Shown: in pieces, positions 43,300 through 52,164 of the stretch | How the letters are laid out: each line of letters starts with the position of its first letter | How positions within the stretch are numbered: position 1 is the first letter of the stretch | Assembly (NCBI GenBank): GCA_963849115.1 | Contig: CAWKGK010000008.1 | Span: 494,369 to 558,368 of the forward strand | DNA: 64,000 bases | Source of the DNA: JACDAL01 sp963849115 | GTDB lineage: Bacteria > Actinomycetota > CADDZG01 > WHSQ01 | Reading direction: 5' to 3' | Position numbers and translations under genes: made by a program | Notes under the pieces: generated by a model | What the model saw: the letters and a program-made list of their open reading frames with translations, nothing else | The model's database searches: none | What the model was told of the DNA's origin: nothing

Positions 43300-44868
43300 G
43301 TGTCGCATCGGGCCGAGCCCAGCGCGAAGGACTCACTGTCTCTGGAGGCGGCCGAGGACGTCAGGACTGTCGCTCACGGCGGCGCCGTCCAGATTATCGG
43401 GCAGGTTTCCCAGCGAGGCCTCTCGTTCCTCTTCTCGGCCGTGGCGACGCGCGTGCTGGGCCCCGCTGGGTTCGGTCTCTATAGCCAGATAGCACGCGTG
43501 CTCGCGATCGGTGGGCAGCTGGGACTCGCCGGATTCAACTACGCCTCGATGCGATTCATCGCCCGGGCCAGGGCGAACCAGGATCACGGCGGCGTAAGAG
43601 GAGCGGCCCGCATCGGGTTGTGGGGAACGACGGTGGCGTCGGCCCTCGTATTGATGGCGCTCGTCGCCCTGGCCGGGCCCATCGCGGCCGCCTTTGCGCG
43701 CGGAGACGAAGCTTCGCAAGCCGATGAGTTTGCAGATCTGATTCGTGTCGGTGTCCTCTACGTGCCGGCGTTCGCCTATATGCAGGTTCTCCGCTATTGC
43801 ACGCAGGCCTACAAGACGATGTTGCCCTCGGTCATATCTGGGAACATCGTTCAGCCGGCGGCACGCTTCGTCCTGGGCGTCGCTCTGCTGCTCGCGGGAA
43901 TTGAAGTTGCAGGCGCAGTGGTTACTCTGTCGGCGAGCATGGCCGTGGGGGCAATAAGCGCACTTTGGTACTGGCGACGTATGCCCAGCGTTCAGGAGAG
44001 ACAAGCCTCGCCTCGCGCCTCGGCCCGCGCGATGGTGCGTTTCGCCCTTCCCCAGGCAGGCTCCTCGCTGCTGGGCATTCAGTCGCTGGGTCTGGGCGTC
44101 ATCGTCCTCGGCATCGTGTCCGACAACCGGGCTGTGGGACTGTTCGCCGTCGCCCTCGCGCTGCAGGGCCCAGGAGGCGTCTTTCTGAGCGGACTGGTCA
44201 ACATCTGGGCCCCGGTCGTCTCGGATCTCTACGAGAAGGGAGAGATCGCCCGTCTCGACTCGCTGTACAAGACCATCACACGCTGGGTGGTGACGTTTTC
44301 GTTCCCCGTGTACGGAGCGCTGATCGTCGAGCCCGGCCTCTTTGTAAGCATCTATGGAGGGCCCCAGGTCCTCGCGGCGGCCCCTCTGGTTGCGATCGTG
44401 GCTCTCGGCAACCTCTTCTACTCGGGGACGGGCCCGACCGGCTATGTACTTTCCATGACGGGCCGACCCGGCGTGAACTTCGCCAACTCGGTGGTGGGAG
44501 TGGCTCTCTATGCGCTCGGGGGCGCGCTGTTCGTTCCAAAGTACGGTCTGGTGGCGATGGCCTGGGTGGATGCAGGTGTCACCGCTCTCATCAACAGCGT
44601 GCGTGTGATCCAGGCCAAGCTGTTGGTTGGTGTGCAGCCGTTCGGTCGGTCTATCCTGAAGCCAATTGGAGCTGCGCTTGCGGGTGTGGTGGTGCTGCTC
44701 TCGTGGAAGCTCGTCCCCATCGAGGGACTGGGCGCCCAGCTTGCCGGAGTGGTATTCGCTGCACTTGTGTACGTGCTCGTCTTGTGGGCTCTTGGTCTTG
44801 ATGCAGAGGAGCGTTTCGTGTGGGACCGGATAAAGACCCGAGCGTTCAAGCGCGGGGGCCGGCAGTGA
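43300..44868 (+). CDS. Polysaccharide flippase (Wzx/MVF-type)
   Basis: A 522-residue transporter with twelve or more helices. The typical N-terminus is AVQIIGQVSQRGLSFLFSAV followed by RVLGPAGFGLYSQIARV. Flippases of this group move lipid-linked repeat units across the membrane before polymerisation. GTG start at 43300 has a weak ribosome-binding site. The stop overlaps a sulfotransferase start (GTGA). Confidence 0.88.
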   Translation: MSHRAEPSAKDSLSLEAAEDVRTVAHGGAVQIIGQVSQRGLSFLFSAVATRVLGPAGFGLYSQIARVLAIGGQLGLAGFNYASMRFIARARANQDHGGVRGAARIGLWGTTVASALVLMALVALAGPIAAAFARGDEASQADEFADLIRVGVLYVPAFAYMQVLRYCTQAYKTMLPSVISGNIVQPAARFVLGVALLLAGIEVAGAVVTLSASMAVGAISALWYWRRMPSVQERQASPRASARAMVRFALPQAGSSLLGIQSLGLGVIVLGIVSDNRAVGLFAVALALQGPGGVFLSGLVNIWAPVVSDLYEKGEIARLDSLYKTITRWVVTFSFPVYGALIVEPGLFVSIYGGPQVLAAAPLVAIVALGNLFYSGTGPTGYVLSMTGRPGVNFANSVVGVALYALGGALFVPKYGLVAMAWVDAGVTALINSVRVIQAKLLVGVQPFGRSILKPIGAALAGVVVLLSWKLVPIEGLGAQLAGVVFAALVYVLVLWALGLDAEERFVWDRIKTRAFKRGGRQ

Positions 44869-45809
44869 GGTCAAAGGAGCGTGAGGTGCGCAAGAGCCTG
44901 CGCACGGACTTCAGCCCTTCGCTCAAGCTGCGGCTCATCCGGTCGGCGTTTCGAATACGGCAAGCATCGCATCTGCCTGCCCTGGCTCTGGGCGGACGGT
45001 TGCACGAGCCCATCTTCATCATCGGAGCCCCACGCTCTGGGACCTCTCTGCTCTATGCAATCCTTCGAAATTCTTCGCAGCTCGCTCATTGGCCCGGCGA
45101 AGCCCACGAGGTATGGGAGGCAGACCATCATCCCGCGATGAGGGGCTGGGAATCCAACTCTCTGAGCGCTTCGGATCTAACACCACGGGCAGAGTCCCGG
45201 ATCCGCACCCAGTTCTTTCTCACTGCCGGCCCCCGCAAGCGCTTGGTGGACAAGACGCCCCGAAACTCTCTAAGAGTGGATTTCGTGCACGCACTGTTTC
45301 CCGATGCCCGCTTCGTGTTCCTGCAACGCGACGGCCGGGACAACGTGAATTCACTGATCAACGCTTGGCGTACCCCTCGCTACAGGACCTACCGGCTTCC
45401 GAGTCCACACTCGATCCCGGGCACCGATCCCAACTGGTGGAAGTTCGTGCTTTATCCCGGCTGGAGGGATGATTGCAGTGGACCGCTCGAGATGGTGTGT
45501 GCCAAGCAGTGGAAGGTCTGCAACGAGAGCGCGCTGGCGGCGCTGGCCGCGCGGGCGGAGTCACGCTGGACCGGGACGCGCTACGAGAATCTGATAGAAA
45601 ATCCCGAAGTCGAAACTCAGCGGGTGAGCGAGTTCCTCGGGCTCGACTTCGACGATCGGCTCAAAGCTGCGGCTCGGGCGCGACTGGCGGTGCCCATCAA
45701 CACCGTGACGCCTCCGGAGGCCGGCAAGTGGAGGCGCGAGAATCCCGATGAAATAGCCTCGATCATGCCGTTTATCTCACCGACCATGGAGACCCTCGGA
45801 TACAGATGA
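44865..45809 (+). CDS. Sulfotransferase family protein (2 of 3)
   Basis: A sulfotransferase of about 314 residues. The PAPS loop is IIGAPRSGTSLLYAIL; RLVDKTPRNSLRVDFV and ARFVFLQRDGRDNVNSLI make up the 3'-phosphate site. GTG at 44865 overlaps the flippase stop, while GTG at 44886 has a better-placed AAAGGAG; both are possible. Being in the flippase/polymerase operon, it probably sulfates the polysaccharide or its lipid carrier. Its stop overlaps the yjbQ-like gene. Confidence 0.87.
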   Translation: MRSKEREVRKSLRTDFSPSLKLRLIRSAFRIRQASHLPALALGGRLHEPIFIIGAPRSGTSLLYAILRNSSQLAHWPGEAHEVWEADHHPAMRGWESNSLSASDLTPRAESRIRTQFFLTAGPRKRLVDKTPRNSLRVDFVHALFPDARFVFLQRDGRDNVNSLINAWRTPRYRTYRLPSPHSIPGTDPNWWKFVLYPGWRDDCSGPLEMVCAKQWKVCNESALAALAARAESRWTGTRYENLIENPEVETQRVSEFLGLDFDDRLKAAARARLAVPINTVTPPEAGKWRRENPDEIASIMPFISPTMETLGYR

Positions 45810-46210
45810 AGATACATACACTAGCGCTGCAGACTTCGTCCACAAAGTTCTTCGACCTCACCTCCGAGCTCAGGCGTTTTGTAGCCGGGGCCGATGGCGA
45901 CGGGCTTCTCAATGTCTTCGTTCCGCACGCCACCGCGGGTGTGGCCGTGATCGAAACCGGATCGGGGACGGAGGAGGATCTGGAGCAGGCGTTGAACAGG
46001 CTGTTGCCGCGCGACCATGCTTATGCCCACAGCCACGGGTCGCCGGGCCACGGGGCAGACCATGTCATTCCTGCATTTGTGTCCCCGTCGGTGACGATCC
46101 CGGTGGTCACCGGCGCTTTACAGCTGGGGACATGGCAGAGTGTCGTGCTCGTCGACCTCAACGAGGACAACCCACATCGGCAAGTGCACCTCTCGTTCTT
46201 GACGATCTAG
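45806..46210 (+). CDS. YjbQ/UPF0047 family protein
   Basis: A 134-residue protein of a very widespread family. Signature residues are VFVPHATAGVAVIETGSG, HGSPGHGADHVIPAFVSPSV and LGTWQSVVLVDLNEDNPHRQ, with metal-type His residues. Some homologues show weak thiamine-phosphate synthase activity, but the main role is unsettled. ATG overlaps the sulfotransferase stop (ATGA), so it is co-expressed with envelope genes, perhaps incidentally. Confidence 0.92.
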   Translation: MKIHTLALQTSSTKFFDLTSELRRFVAGADGDGLLNVFVPHATAGVAVIETGSGTEEDLEQALNRLLPRDHAYAHSHGSPGHGADHVIPAFVSPSVTIPVVTGALQLGTWQSVVLVDLNEDNPHRQVHLSFLTI

Positions 46211-46238
46211 GAACAGAGAGGAGCTGTCTTCGAATGGC

Positions 46239-47123
46239 TCAGCGTGGGCTGCGCTTCAGGCGGTTCACCGGCACACCCGCCAAGCCCAGCCGGGCTTGCA
46301 GGCGGGCCACCGCCCCCGGCTCGGGGCACGCTCGCTCGTACCCCATCTCCTGAAGGAGCTCACCGGCAACCGCCTCGAACACTGCCACTTGTAACGGTGG
46401 CATCTGCTGTTCCCAGGAGCGGACGCCCGCAGTGGGCTTCCGTGTGACGTGAGGGTTGTAGCGCTCGGCCCGGGACTGGACCTCGTTCTTGGACAGCGAT
46501 CCGTATTCGAGCATCATTGGTTGGAAGGAAACGCCGATAAACGAGCAGAGCTTCTCCAGCTCCTGCTCGGGATCTGCTACCAGGCGCTCGTAGAACAGCT
46601 CTGTGTAGCGCGCAGGTGGCAACGCGCGGCCCGCGTCTATGCCGGCCCGTACGCGCGTCTGCCAGCGGTCGGCGGCACGGGCAACAGTCTTGGGACCAAA
46701 GGGCATATCTGCATAGGAAAGCGCGACGTTGCGGCCATCGCGCACAACATGAATGAAGCGAGCGTCACCGAAGAGCCCGGCCAACAAGTTGATATCAAGC
46801 ACATAGCGGGGGGTCTTGTCTCCCCATGACGTCTTGTTGCGCGCGGCCGCGTAGGCTCGATAGGCACCTTCGATGAGCTCGTTATAGGGCGCTGTTGCGC
46901 GTTCGCCGATCTGGGCGCGGACCGCATCGATGGGAAGCTCCCAGGCTTTAAAGCGAGGATGGCGAGCAAGCCTGGAGAGGAGCTCCTCAACCGACGTCTC
47001 GCCCGGGCGGTAGAGCTCGACGATGAAACGCGATTCCGGAGGCACTGCGATCTCAGAGTGAGCGTTGAGCATGAGACGCAGCAGGGTGGTGCCGGAGCGA
47101 GCAGAGCCGACGACAAAGAACAA
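46239..47123 (-). CDS. Sulfotransferase family protein (3 of 3)
   Basis: A 294-residue sulfotransferase. The PAPS loop VVGSARSGTTLLRLML lies at the extreme N-terminus (4-19), followed by TSWGDKTPRYVLDI and ARFIHVVRDGRNVALSYADM. The start is TTG at 47123, because an in-frame stop lies five codons earlier. It follows the sulfatase-like gene on the minus strand and converges with yjbQ. A pairing of sulfotransferase and sulfatase-like enzyme would allow tuning of the modification. Confidence 0.87.
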   Translation of the reverse strand: MFFVVGSARSGTTLLRLMLNAHSEIAVPPESRFIVELYRPGETSVEELLSRLARHPRFKAWELPIDAVRAQIGERATAPYNELIEGAYRAYAAARNKTSWGDKTPRYVLDINLLAGLFGDARFIHVVRDGRNVALSYADMPFGPKTVARAADRWQTRVRAGIDAGRALPPARYTELFYERLVADPEQELEKLCSFIGVSFQPMMLEYGSLSKNEVQSRAERYNPHVTRKPTAGVRSWEQQMPPLQVAVFEAVAGELLQEMGYERACPEPGAVARLQARLGLAGVPVNRLKRSPR

Positions 47124-47189
47124 GGCTTCAACCAGTCAGATGAGCGGTTTCGTGGAGCGAAGAGCGGGAGAAGCGACGGTCGTGCTCTA

Positions 47190-48437
47190 TCACAGGTAGC
47201 CAAGGTCCCGAAGGTGCTGTTCGACGGTTGCTTCCTCTTCGCTTGTCATTCCCGATTCGGCCACGACGGCAGTCGACTCGACGCGCGCTATGTAGTCGTC
47301 GAGCTTTCGGGTCAGCGCGGCCTCTTTGCGAGCGTGGTTGCGCCGCTCGTCGGGCGATCCCCCGGGGTTCAGGCGGTGCAAGGTCCTTTTTCCGCCCGGC
47401 GCCTTGAGGAGTTTCCACTCGGGCGTGCGGGCGCCGACGATGCGGTCGCCTCCCAGCTTCACACCGACGGCCTCCATGTAGGCGGGCTCCTCCGGGAGAG
47501 CGGCGCCGTCCATGAAGGGCTTGAGGCTGCGCCCATCGATGCCCTCCGGGGGGATAATGCCGCAGAGATCCGTCAGCGTCGGCAGCAAATCGATGTGGCG
47601 GACCTGGTCGTCCACCTGCCTTCCGTTGGCGACGCGTGGGCCGGACAGGACCAGAGGGACCCGCACAAGCTCTTCGTAGAGAGCAAACCCGTGCCCGATC
47701 TCGAGTCCGGCGAAGCGGTTATCCAGATAAGGAAGCCACTTGGCAAGCTGGAAGGTTCGACGCGAGCGCCGCGCTACTCGAAGCATCTGAAACTGGAGCG
47801 GAGATGACGGGTATTGCTCACCGTGGTCTCCGGTCACGACGAGGAGCGGATCGTTACCGGCGGCTTCGAACACAGGCGCGAGCCATTCATCGGTGGCATG
47901 AACCGCAGCCTGGTATCCGGTCTTATCCTTGAGCTTCTCGAACTTCGGAGGGGAGCGGTAAGGCCGGTGGACCTCCCAGATGTGCAGCAACATGAACCAC
48001 GGCTCCGGGTACGAGCGCATCTTGGTGATGACCTCTTCACGCCAGTAGAAGAAGGGAACCTTGTACGCCTGCCGGCAACGCGCTTCATGGAAGCCGCGCA
48101 GGATGCCCGTTTCAGGCAGCAACGGACCCGTGACCTCCGCATAACAGCGATAGCCTGCCTGTGCAAAGGTCTCCGCCATGGTCGTGACGGTGTCCGACAA
48201 TCTGTAGCCTTGCAGGCCTCGAACACCGTGCCTTGGCGGATAGCAACCCGTCAACATGGATGAGAACGAAGGCGTTGTGGTGGTCGCAGTGCACACAGCC
48301 TGACGGAATGAGACTCCTGTACGCGCGAGCCGATCGAAGGTGGGAGTTTCGACTTCCTCACCGAAGACTGCGTCGGCCCGCAACGAGTCGACGGCAAGCA
48401 CCAGGACGTTGGGCAAGTCCGGGGCGCGAGAGCTCAT
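47190..48437 (-). CDS. Sulfatase-like alkaline-phosphatase-superfamily protein with Thr at the nucleophile site
   Basis: A 415-residue soluble hydrolase in canonical order: LVLAVDSLRADA (first metal Asp), TTTTPSFSSMLTGCYPPRHG (nucleophile region), VVTGDHGEQ, GHGFALYEELVRVPLVLSGP and IDLLPTLTDLCG. True sulfatases carry C/S-x-P-x-R; here the position reads T-T-P-S-F. Formylglycine formation is therefore not possible, and phosphodiester or phosphoglycerol-type cleavage is more likely. It ends in EEEATVEQHLRDLGYL, a tail shared with two other proteins here. ATG overlaps the upstream stop. Confidence 0.85.
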   Translation of the reverse strand: MSSRAPDLPNVLVLAVDSLRADAVFGEEVETPTFDRLARTGVSFRQAVCTATTTTPSFSSMLTGCYPPRHGVRGLQGYRLSDTVTTMAETFAQAGYRCYAEVTGPLLPETGILRGFHEARCRQAYKVPFFYWREEVITKMRSYPEPWFMLLHIWEVHRPYRSPPKFEKLKDKTGYQAAVHATDEWLAPVFEAAGNDPLLVVTGDHGEQYPSSPLQFQMLRVARRSRRTFQLAKWLPYLDNRFAGLEIGHGFALYEELVRVPLVLSGPRVANGRQVDDQVRHIDLLPTLTDLCGIIPPEGIDGRSLKPFMDGAALPEEPAYMEAVGVKLGGDRIVGARTPEWKLLKAPGGKRTLHRLNPGGSPDERRNHARKEAALTRKLDDYIARVESTAVVAESGMTSEEEATVEQHLRDLGYL

Positions 48438-50200
48438 CAGCCGGCCTCCGCGCACCGGTTGATCAGTGGCAGGCTCCTTCCCGGAAAGACGGCGCTGAAC
48501 AGGCGCTTGCGAAGGCGATTGCCGAAGGCGGCGGGCGCCTCGACTCCGTCTGGGAGGTTGTCCCCGATTCGATAACGTGACAGGAACGAAGAGATCTCCT
48601 CGGGGCTCACCCCGTTGGCCCGCATCTCCTCGATGCTCAAGAACAAAGAGGTCGCGGAGCTTTGCTCGATGAGACCTATGTCATCGTCGACGTGGTCGAA
48701 TCGTTGCCGGACGTCGTCGAGTAGCTCCGCCCGGTTGATGGCCCAGCCGCCCTGACCCAGCGGCGTCTGCCCGTGGTCTGCCGTGACGGTCAGCACATAG
48801 CCGCCGTAGGCGATGTTGGCGTCAAGCCAGGTAACTAGGCTCTTCAGACCCTCGTCCACCGAAGAGAGGACGTCGTCCATCTCTTTCGAGTTCATGTTCC
48901 AACGGTGCCCGACGTGGTCCGGTGACTTGAAATGCACATAGAGGAGGTCTGTGATCGAGTCCTTGCCGAACCCCTCCTCGTCCAACAGCGTAGTGGCGGT
49001 CCGAGTGACCCAGGCGGCGTCGGCGGGCGTGAAGCCGGCCTGGATTGTGGATGTGTCGTGGCCTCGCCAGCGCCCGTCGATGGTTCCGTCGGCGCCGTCC
49101 ATCCTGGCGCGGTCGGCGTTACGCCCTGTGATGGTGGAGGCCCAGCGGGGCATTGAGTAATAGCGGTTATCTGTGGTCCAGTCACCCGAAGGCTCGGCGA
49201 TCAAAGCGATGTCCTTGTCACCCTTGCGAATCGACGCGCCGTGGCCCAAGAGGCCCAGGGGGTAGTTGCCAGAGGCGATGAGCGCCGCCTTGGCCCGGTT
49301 GCCGTTGGCCGCATCCCATTTGTCGGCCAGAGTGTCGGAGCGCAGATTCAAGCGGGGTGCCACGGGAACTCCCGAGTAGTTCCCGTCGTAAGTGAACGCT
49401 CCTACGAGCTTGTGTTTCTTGCGAATGGAAATCCCGGTCACGCCGTGGACTTGTGGAAAGTTGCCGGTCGACATGGTGGAGTGGCTGGCGGGCGTGATGG
49501 ACGGTGACGATCCCACCACAGCCTTCTTGATGCTGGAGCCTCCAGAGATCAACCTGGCGAGGTATGGCCACGAGCTGGGCCGAGGATCGAGGACGTTCCA
49601 GCCACCGCCGTCTATCGAGACGGTGACGAGAACGCGCGGCGGCGCGGTGGCATCGGCGAGGACCTCCTGAATCGGTTCGCCCTGGCGCTCGCCGAAGTCG
49701 AAGCCGAGCATGGCGGCGTGAGTAGGGGCGAGGTCGGCGAGGGTGACCTCCCTATCGATGCTGAGCTCGCCCTGTGCCTCTACAAAGCCCGGTCCGTAGA
49801 AAACCAACGGAACCCGTTGGAGAAAGTCGTAGGGGCCCGAGTGACTGGTATTGATGAATGTCCCTACGTAGCTCGGGGGCCGGGGAACGAGCACCAGGTC
49901 GCTGCTTCGAAGTGGACCGGGGACCCAGCCGCGGTCGATGTAGCGGATCCATCTCGGAGGCAGCTTGCAGGCGTCCCGCAGGTATCTCTTCTTGGGTATC
50001 GGAACCTGGGCAGTTTGACGCGTCGAACGCTTGCCCTGGACGACCAGCGAGGGAGGCCGCGTGTGGCCGGATCTTGCCTGCGGCTGTCTGGACGCTCGAA
50101 CGGGGCCAACGGCTGAAGGCTGGGTCACCAGCAGGACTGCGCCGATAATGGCCGCGAGCGCCATCGGGGCGAAGGGCAGTACCGGGTCGCGCCGCCTCAC
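48437..50200 (-). CDS. Alkaline-phosphatase-superfamily phosphodiesterase, apparently circularly permuted (3 of 3)
   Basis: A 587-residue protein with an N-terminal anchor (MALAAIIGAVLLVTQPSAVG). The order is TSHSGPYDFLQRVPLVFYGPG, then LADLAPTHAAMLGFDFGE, then VSIDGGGWNVLDPR. The nucleophile segment SSPSITPASHSTMSTGNFP, HFKSPDHVGHRWNMNSKE and VTADHGQTPLGQGG follow. This is the same permuted architecture as the other two paralogues. The GTG at 50200 overlaps the upstream stop (GTGA), so the sequence mutase-like, phosphodiesterase, sulfatase-like is one coupled minus-strand operon. Confidence 0.85.
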   Translation of the reverse strand: MRRRDPVLPFAPMALAAIIGAVLLVTQPSAVGPVRASRQPQARSGHTRPPSLVVQGKRSTRQTAQVPIPKKRYLRDACKLPPRWIRYIDRGWVPGPLRSSDLVLVPRPPSYVGTFINTSHSGPYDFLQRVPLVFYGPGFVEAQGELSIDREVTLADLAPTHAAMLGFDFGERQGEPIQEVLADATAPPRVLVTVSIDGGGWNVLDPRPSSWPYLARLISGGSSIKKAVVGSSPSITPASHSTMSTGNFPQVHGVTGISIRKKHKLVGAFTYDGNYSGVPVAPRLNLRSDTLADKWDAANGNRAKAALIASGNYPLGLLGHGASIRKGDKDIALIAEPSGDWTTDNRYYSMPRWASTITGRNADRARMDGADGTIDGRWRGHDTSTIQAGFTPADAAWVTRTATTLLDEEGFGKDSITDLLYVHFKSPDHVGHRWNMNSKEMDDVLSSVDEGLKSLVTWLDANIAYGGYVLTVTADHGQTPLGQGGWAINRAELLDDVRQRFDHVDDDIGLIEQSSATSLFLSIEEMRANGVSPEEISSFLSRYRIGDNLPDGVEAPAAFGNRLRKRLFSAVFPGRSLPLINRCAEAG

Positions 50201-51546
50201 AGCGTCCACAGCTCCTCGGGGCGCTGCTCGAGTGACCAAACGGCCGCGTCAACACCCATCTTCACTGCGTGATCCATGTTGCCGATCTCATATTTCCAGG
50301 ACCCAAAGCGGCCGCGCGACAAAATGTCGAAGTCCATGAGCCAACCCTGGGCGGTCTTGAGTGCCCGATCGCGTTCCAGGGTGGGGACCGGGTAGGCGTA
50401 GGGAATGTCCTCGAGGTGCAAAGAGGCCACCTCAGGCCTGCCTTCGACTACTCCTGCAGCCCTCAGACCTGCCTCCACCTCCTCCGGCAAGCCGCGTCGA
50501 GGGGTCGGCTTGTAGGAGGAATAGGAGGTCTCGGTCATGTAGGCCGAGTATGTCGAGGTATCCGATTCCGGCACATTCGCGGGCGAGTACTTGGCGAAGT
50601 TCGTGGCTCTGTAGAAAGGTGCGTCGTCCTGGGGGAAGTACATCCAAGACTTGTCGTCCTTGAGCTCGAGCTCATAGCCCACCCCCACCATGTAGACGCC
50701 GTTGTGCTCGAGCTTTGCGGCCGATTCCCTCACCTCTTGGGGGCAGGGCTCGAGCTTATGGAGCAGAAGATCGAGGGGCATGGTCGAGATCAGCGTGTCG
50801 TAGTCTTCACAGGCGCCGTCCGCGTAGTGCACGGTCTTGTCCTCGACTCTAATCTCGATGACGTCACGCCCGTAGGTGATGTTCCGGGCGAGGCGTTCGG
50901 CAAGTCTCCTGTAGATCTCCCCTGTGCCCCCAACGGCGGGGAACACGAAGGTGTTGTTGGGCCCCCACGCGATGTCGTCTTCCTGGAAGACGAGGCTCCT
51001 GAGCGCTCGCTTGTAGTCGAGGACGCTCACCCTCTCGCCGATCCAGTAGGACTGCATGCGCTCGGGGGGCGTCGCCCATACCTTGAAGTTGTAGGGGCGC
51101 ATGAAGTGCTTGGTAATGCCGGTTCCGAATACCGCCTCCATCCAGGTGGCGAAGTCGGTGCTGGGGTCGCCGCCGGGGGCATCGATAAGCCCGAGGACAC
51201 ACTCGTAGGCCACCTCCTCCGGGAGATAGCGAAGGTTGTTCTGAAACGGGTAGGGCACCCAGCGGTCGGAGAAGCGGATGTAAGAGGAACGGTCGTGGCG
51301 ATGGACGTCCTCGCCCATAACATCCTCGAGCAGACGGTCGAATTCCCCGAAGTGGCTGAAGACGACGTGTCCGCCGTGATCCCAGGTGAAGCCCTGGGGG
51401 TCGGTAACCGACGCCGCCAGCCCCCCCGCCCGGTGCGAGCGCTCGACCAATTTCCAGTTCTTGTAGCCCCTCAGCGACAGTTCGCGCGCCGCCCCGAGCC
51501 CGCAGGGGCCCGCTCCGATGATCAGGATCTTGCCGGGAGCCTTCAT
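50197..51546 (-). CDS. UDP-galactopyranose-mutase-like FAD protein
   Basis: A 449-residue flavoprotein. The FAD motif is ILIIGAGPCGLGAARELSLRG, followed by WDHGGHVVFSHFGEFDRL. The C-terminal segment RGRFGSWKYEIGNMDHAVKM resembles eukaryotic/protozoan UDP-galactopyranose mutases, which are more distant from bacterial Glf. Predicted to isomerise a UDP-hexopyranose to the furanose for glycan assembly; a protoporphyrinogen-oxidase-like role is the alternative. It heads a four-gene minus-strand operon, with a 336-base divergent region upstream. Confidence 0.78.
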   Translation of the reverse strand: MKAPGKILIIGAGPCGLGAARELSLRGYKNWKLVERSHRAGGLAASVTDPQGFTWDHGGHVVFSHFGEFDRLLEDVMGEDVHRHDRSSYIRFSDRWVPYPFQNNLRYLPEEVAYECVLGLIDAPGGDPSTDFATWMEAVFGTGITKHFMRPYNFKVWATPPERMQSYWIGERVSVLDYKRALRSLVFQEDDIAWGPNNTFVFPAVGGTGEIYRRLAERLARNITYGRDVIEIRVEDKTVHYADGACEDYDTLISTMPLDLLLHKLEPCPQEVRESAAKLEHNGVYMVGVGYELELKDDKSWMYFPQDDAPFYRATNFAKYSPANVPESDTSTYSAYMTETSYSSYKPTPRRGLPEEVEAGLRAAGVVEGRPEVASLHLEDIPYAYPVPTLERDRALKTAQGWLMDFDILSRGRFGSWKYEIGNMDHAVKMGVDAAVWSLEQRPEELWTL

Positions 51547-51882
51547 TGCTCGCGTGGTCCTCGCATCGCTCGTTAGTGCTGGTGGGGTCTCGCGTGCAGG
51601 GCGTGCGTGATGGGCGAGGACCCGTCGACCAGCAAAGTTTACAGGGGAGCCCGCCCCGAGCCGCGTCTATGGCTCGCAGCGGGACGCCGGGCTGGCGGGC
51701 CCCAGATTCCTGCTTCCCCACCCCGCGGTGGCTAGAGTGCGATGGTCTACCGCTAACCACCCGAATTGGTGGGTTACGTGCGACCGTCTACGGCTACCCT
51801 CCCATGGCTTGTACAAGAGGGTGCGGCGGACGAGGGGCTACGCTCAGTTTCAGTCCGGTGATCGACGATCAAGGGGGCAGTA
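51547..51882. other. Divergent intergenic region with imperfect direct repeats
   Basis: About 336 bases between two divergent envelope operons, with no credible gene. It carries two 20-base direct repeats (51739-51758 and 51780-51799) with 41-base spacing. A bulged inverted repeat, approximately AACCACC with GGTGGGTT, lies between them. An AGGGGG ribosome-binding site for the plus-strand gene lies at the end. It probably holds promoters for both operons. Confidence 0.5.
51739..51799. repeat. Pair of 20-base imperfect direct repeats, candidate regulator sites
   Basis: GCGATGGTCTACCGCTAACC (51739-51758) and GCGACCGTCTACGGCTACCC (51780-51799) agree at 16 of 20 positions. Their 41-base spacing is close to four helical turns, so a dimeric or cooperative activator could bind one face. 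No known consensus is claimed. Confidence 0.4.
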
Positions 51883-52164
51883 ATGAGGAGATCCAACCAA
51901 CTGGCGGCCGCCACGGGCCTGGGGCTCATCGGCCTTGCGGTGCTCCAGGAGAGGCGCAAGCCGCCCTCGCAGCGTTCCTGGCACGGCCACGTGCTCGGGT
52001 TCGTGCCCTACGATCTGAGGCCCCCGAGCGTGAGCCGATTCCGCCGGGCATGGTGGAACCCGTCTGATCAGCGTGTCTTCACCGAGAGAGACTTCGGGGT
52101 CGGCTGGGCGGTCAACTTCCCCAGCCTGGTCCGCTTTGCTTCTGAGGTCCTCACCGCAAGGTGA
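51883..52164 (+). CDS. DUF5808-like small protein
   Basis: A 93-residue protein. After a short hydrophobic stretch (about 7-20) comes HGHVLGFVPYDLRPPSVSRF, then WNPSDQRVFTERDFGVGWAVNF, which matches the DUF5808 pattern. Function unknown. The ATG at 51883 has AGGGGG eight bases upstream. Its stop overlaps the GTG of the glycosyltransferase gene, so it is the first gene of a five-gene plus-strand envelope operon. Confidence 0.75.
   Translation: MRRSNQLAAATGLGLIGLAVLQERRKPPSQRSWHGHVLGFVPYDLRPPSVSRFRRAWWNPSDQRVFTERDFGVGWAVNFPSLVRFASEVLTAR

Noticed and set aside
43333..44874. Long open frame (513 codons) on the minus strand
   Set aside because: It lies exactly opposite the flippase gene, whose plus-strand product has clear helices and family motifs. 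The antisense product is His/Arg/Gly-rich without domains, typical of shadow frames in GC-rich DNA.
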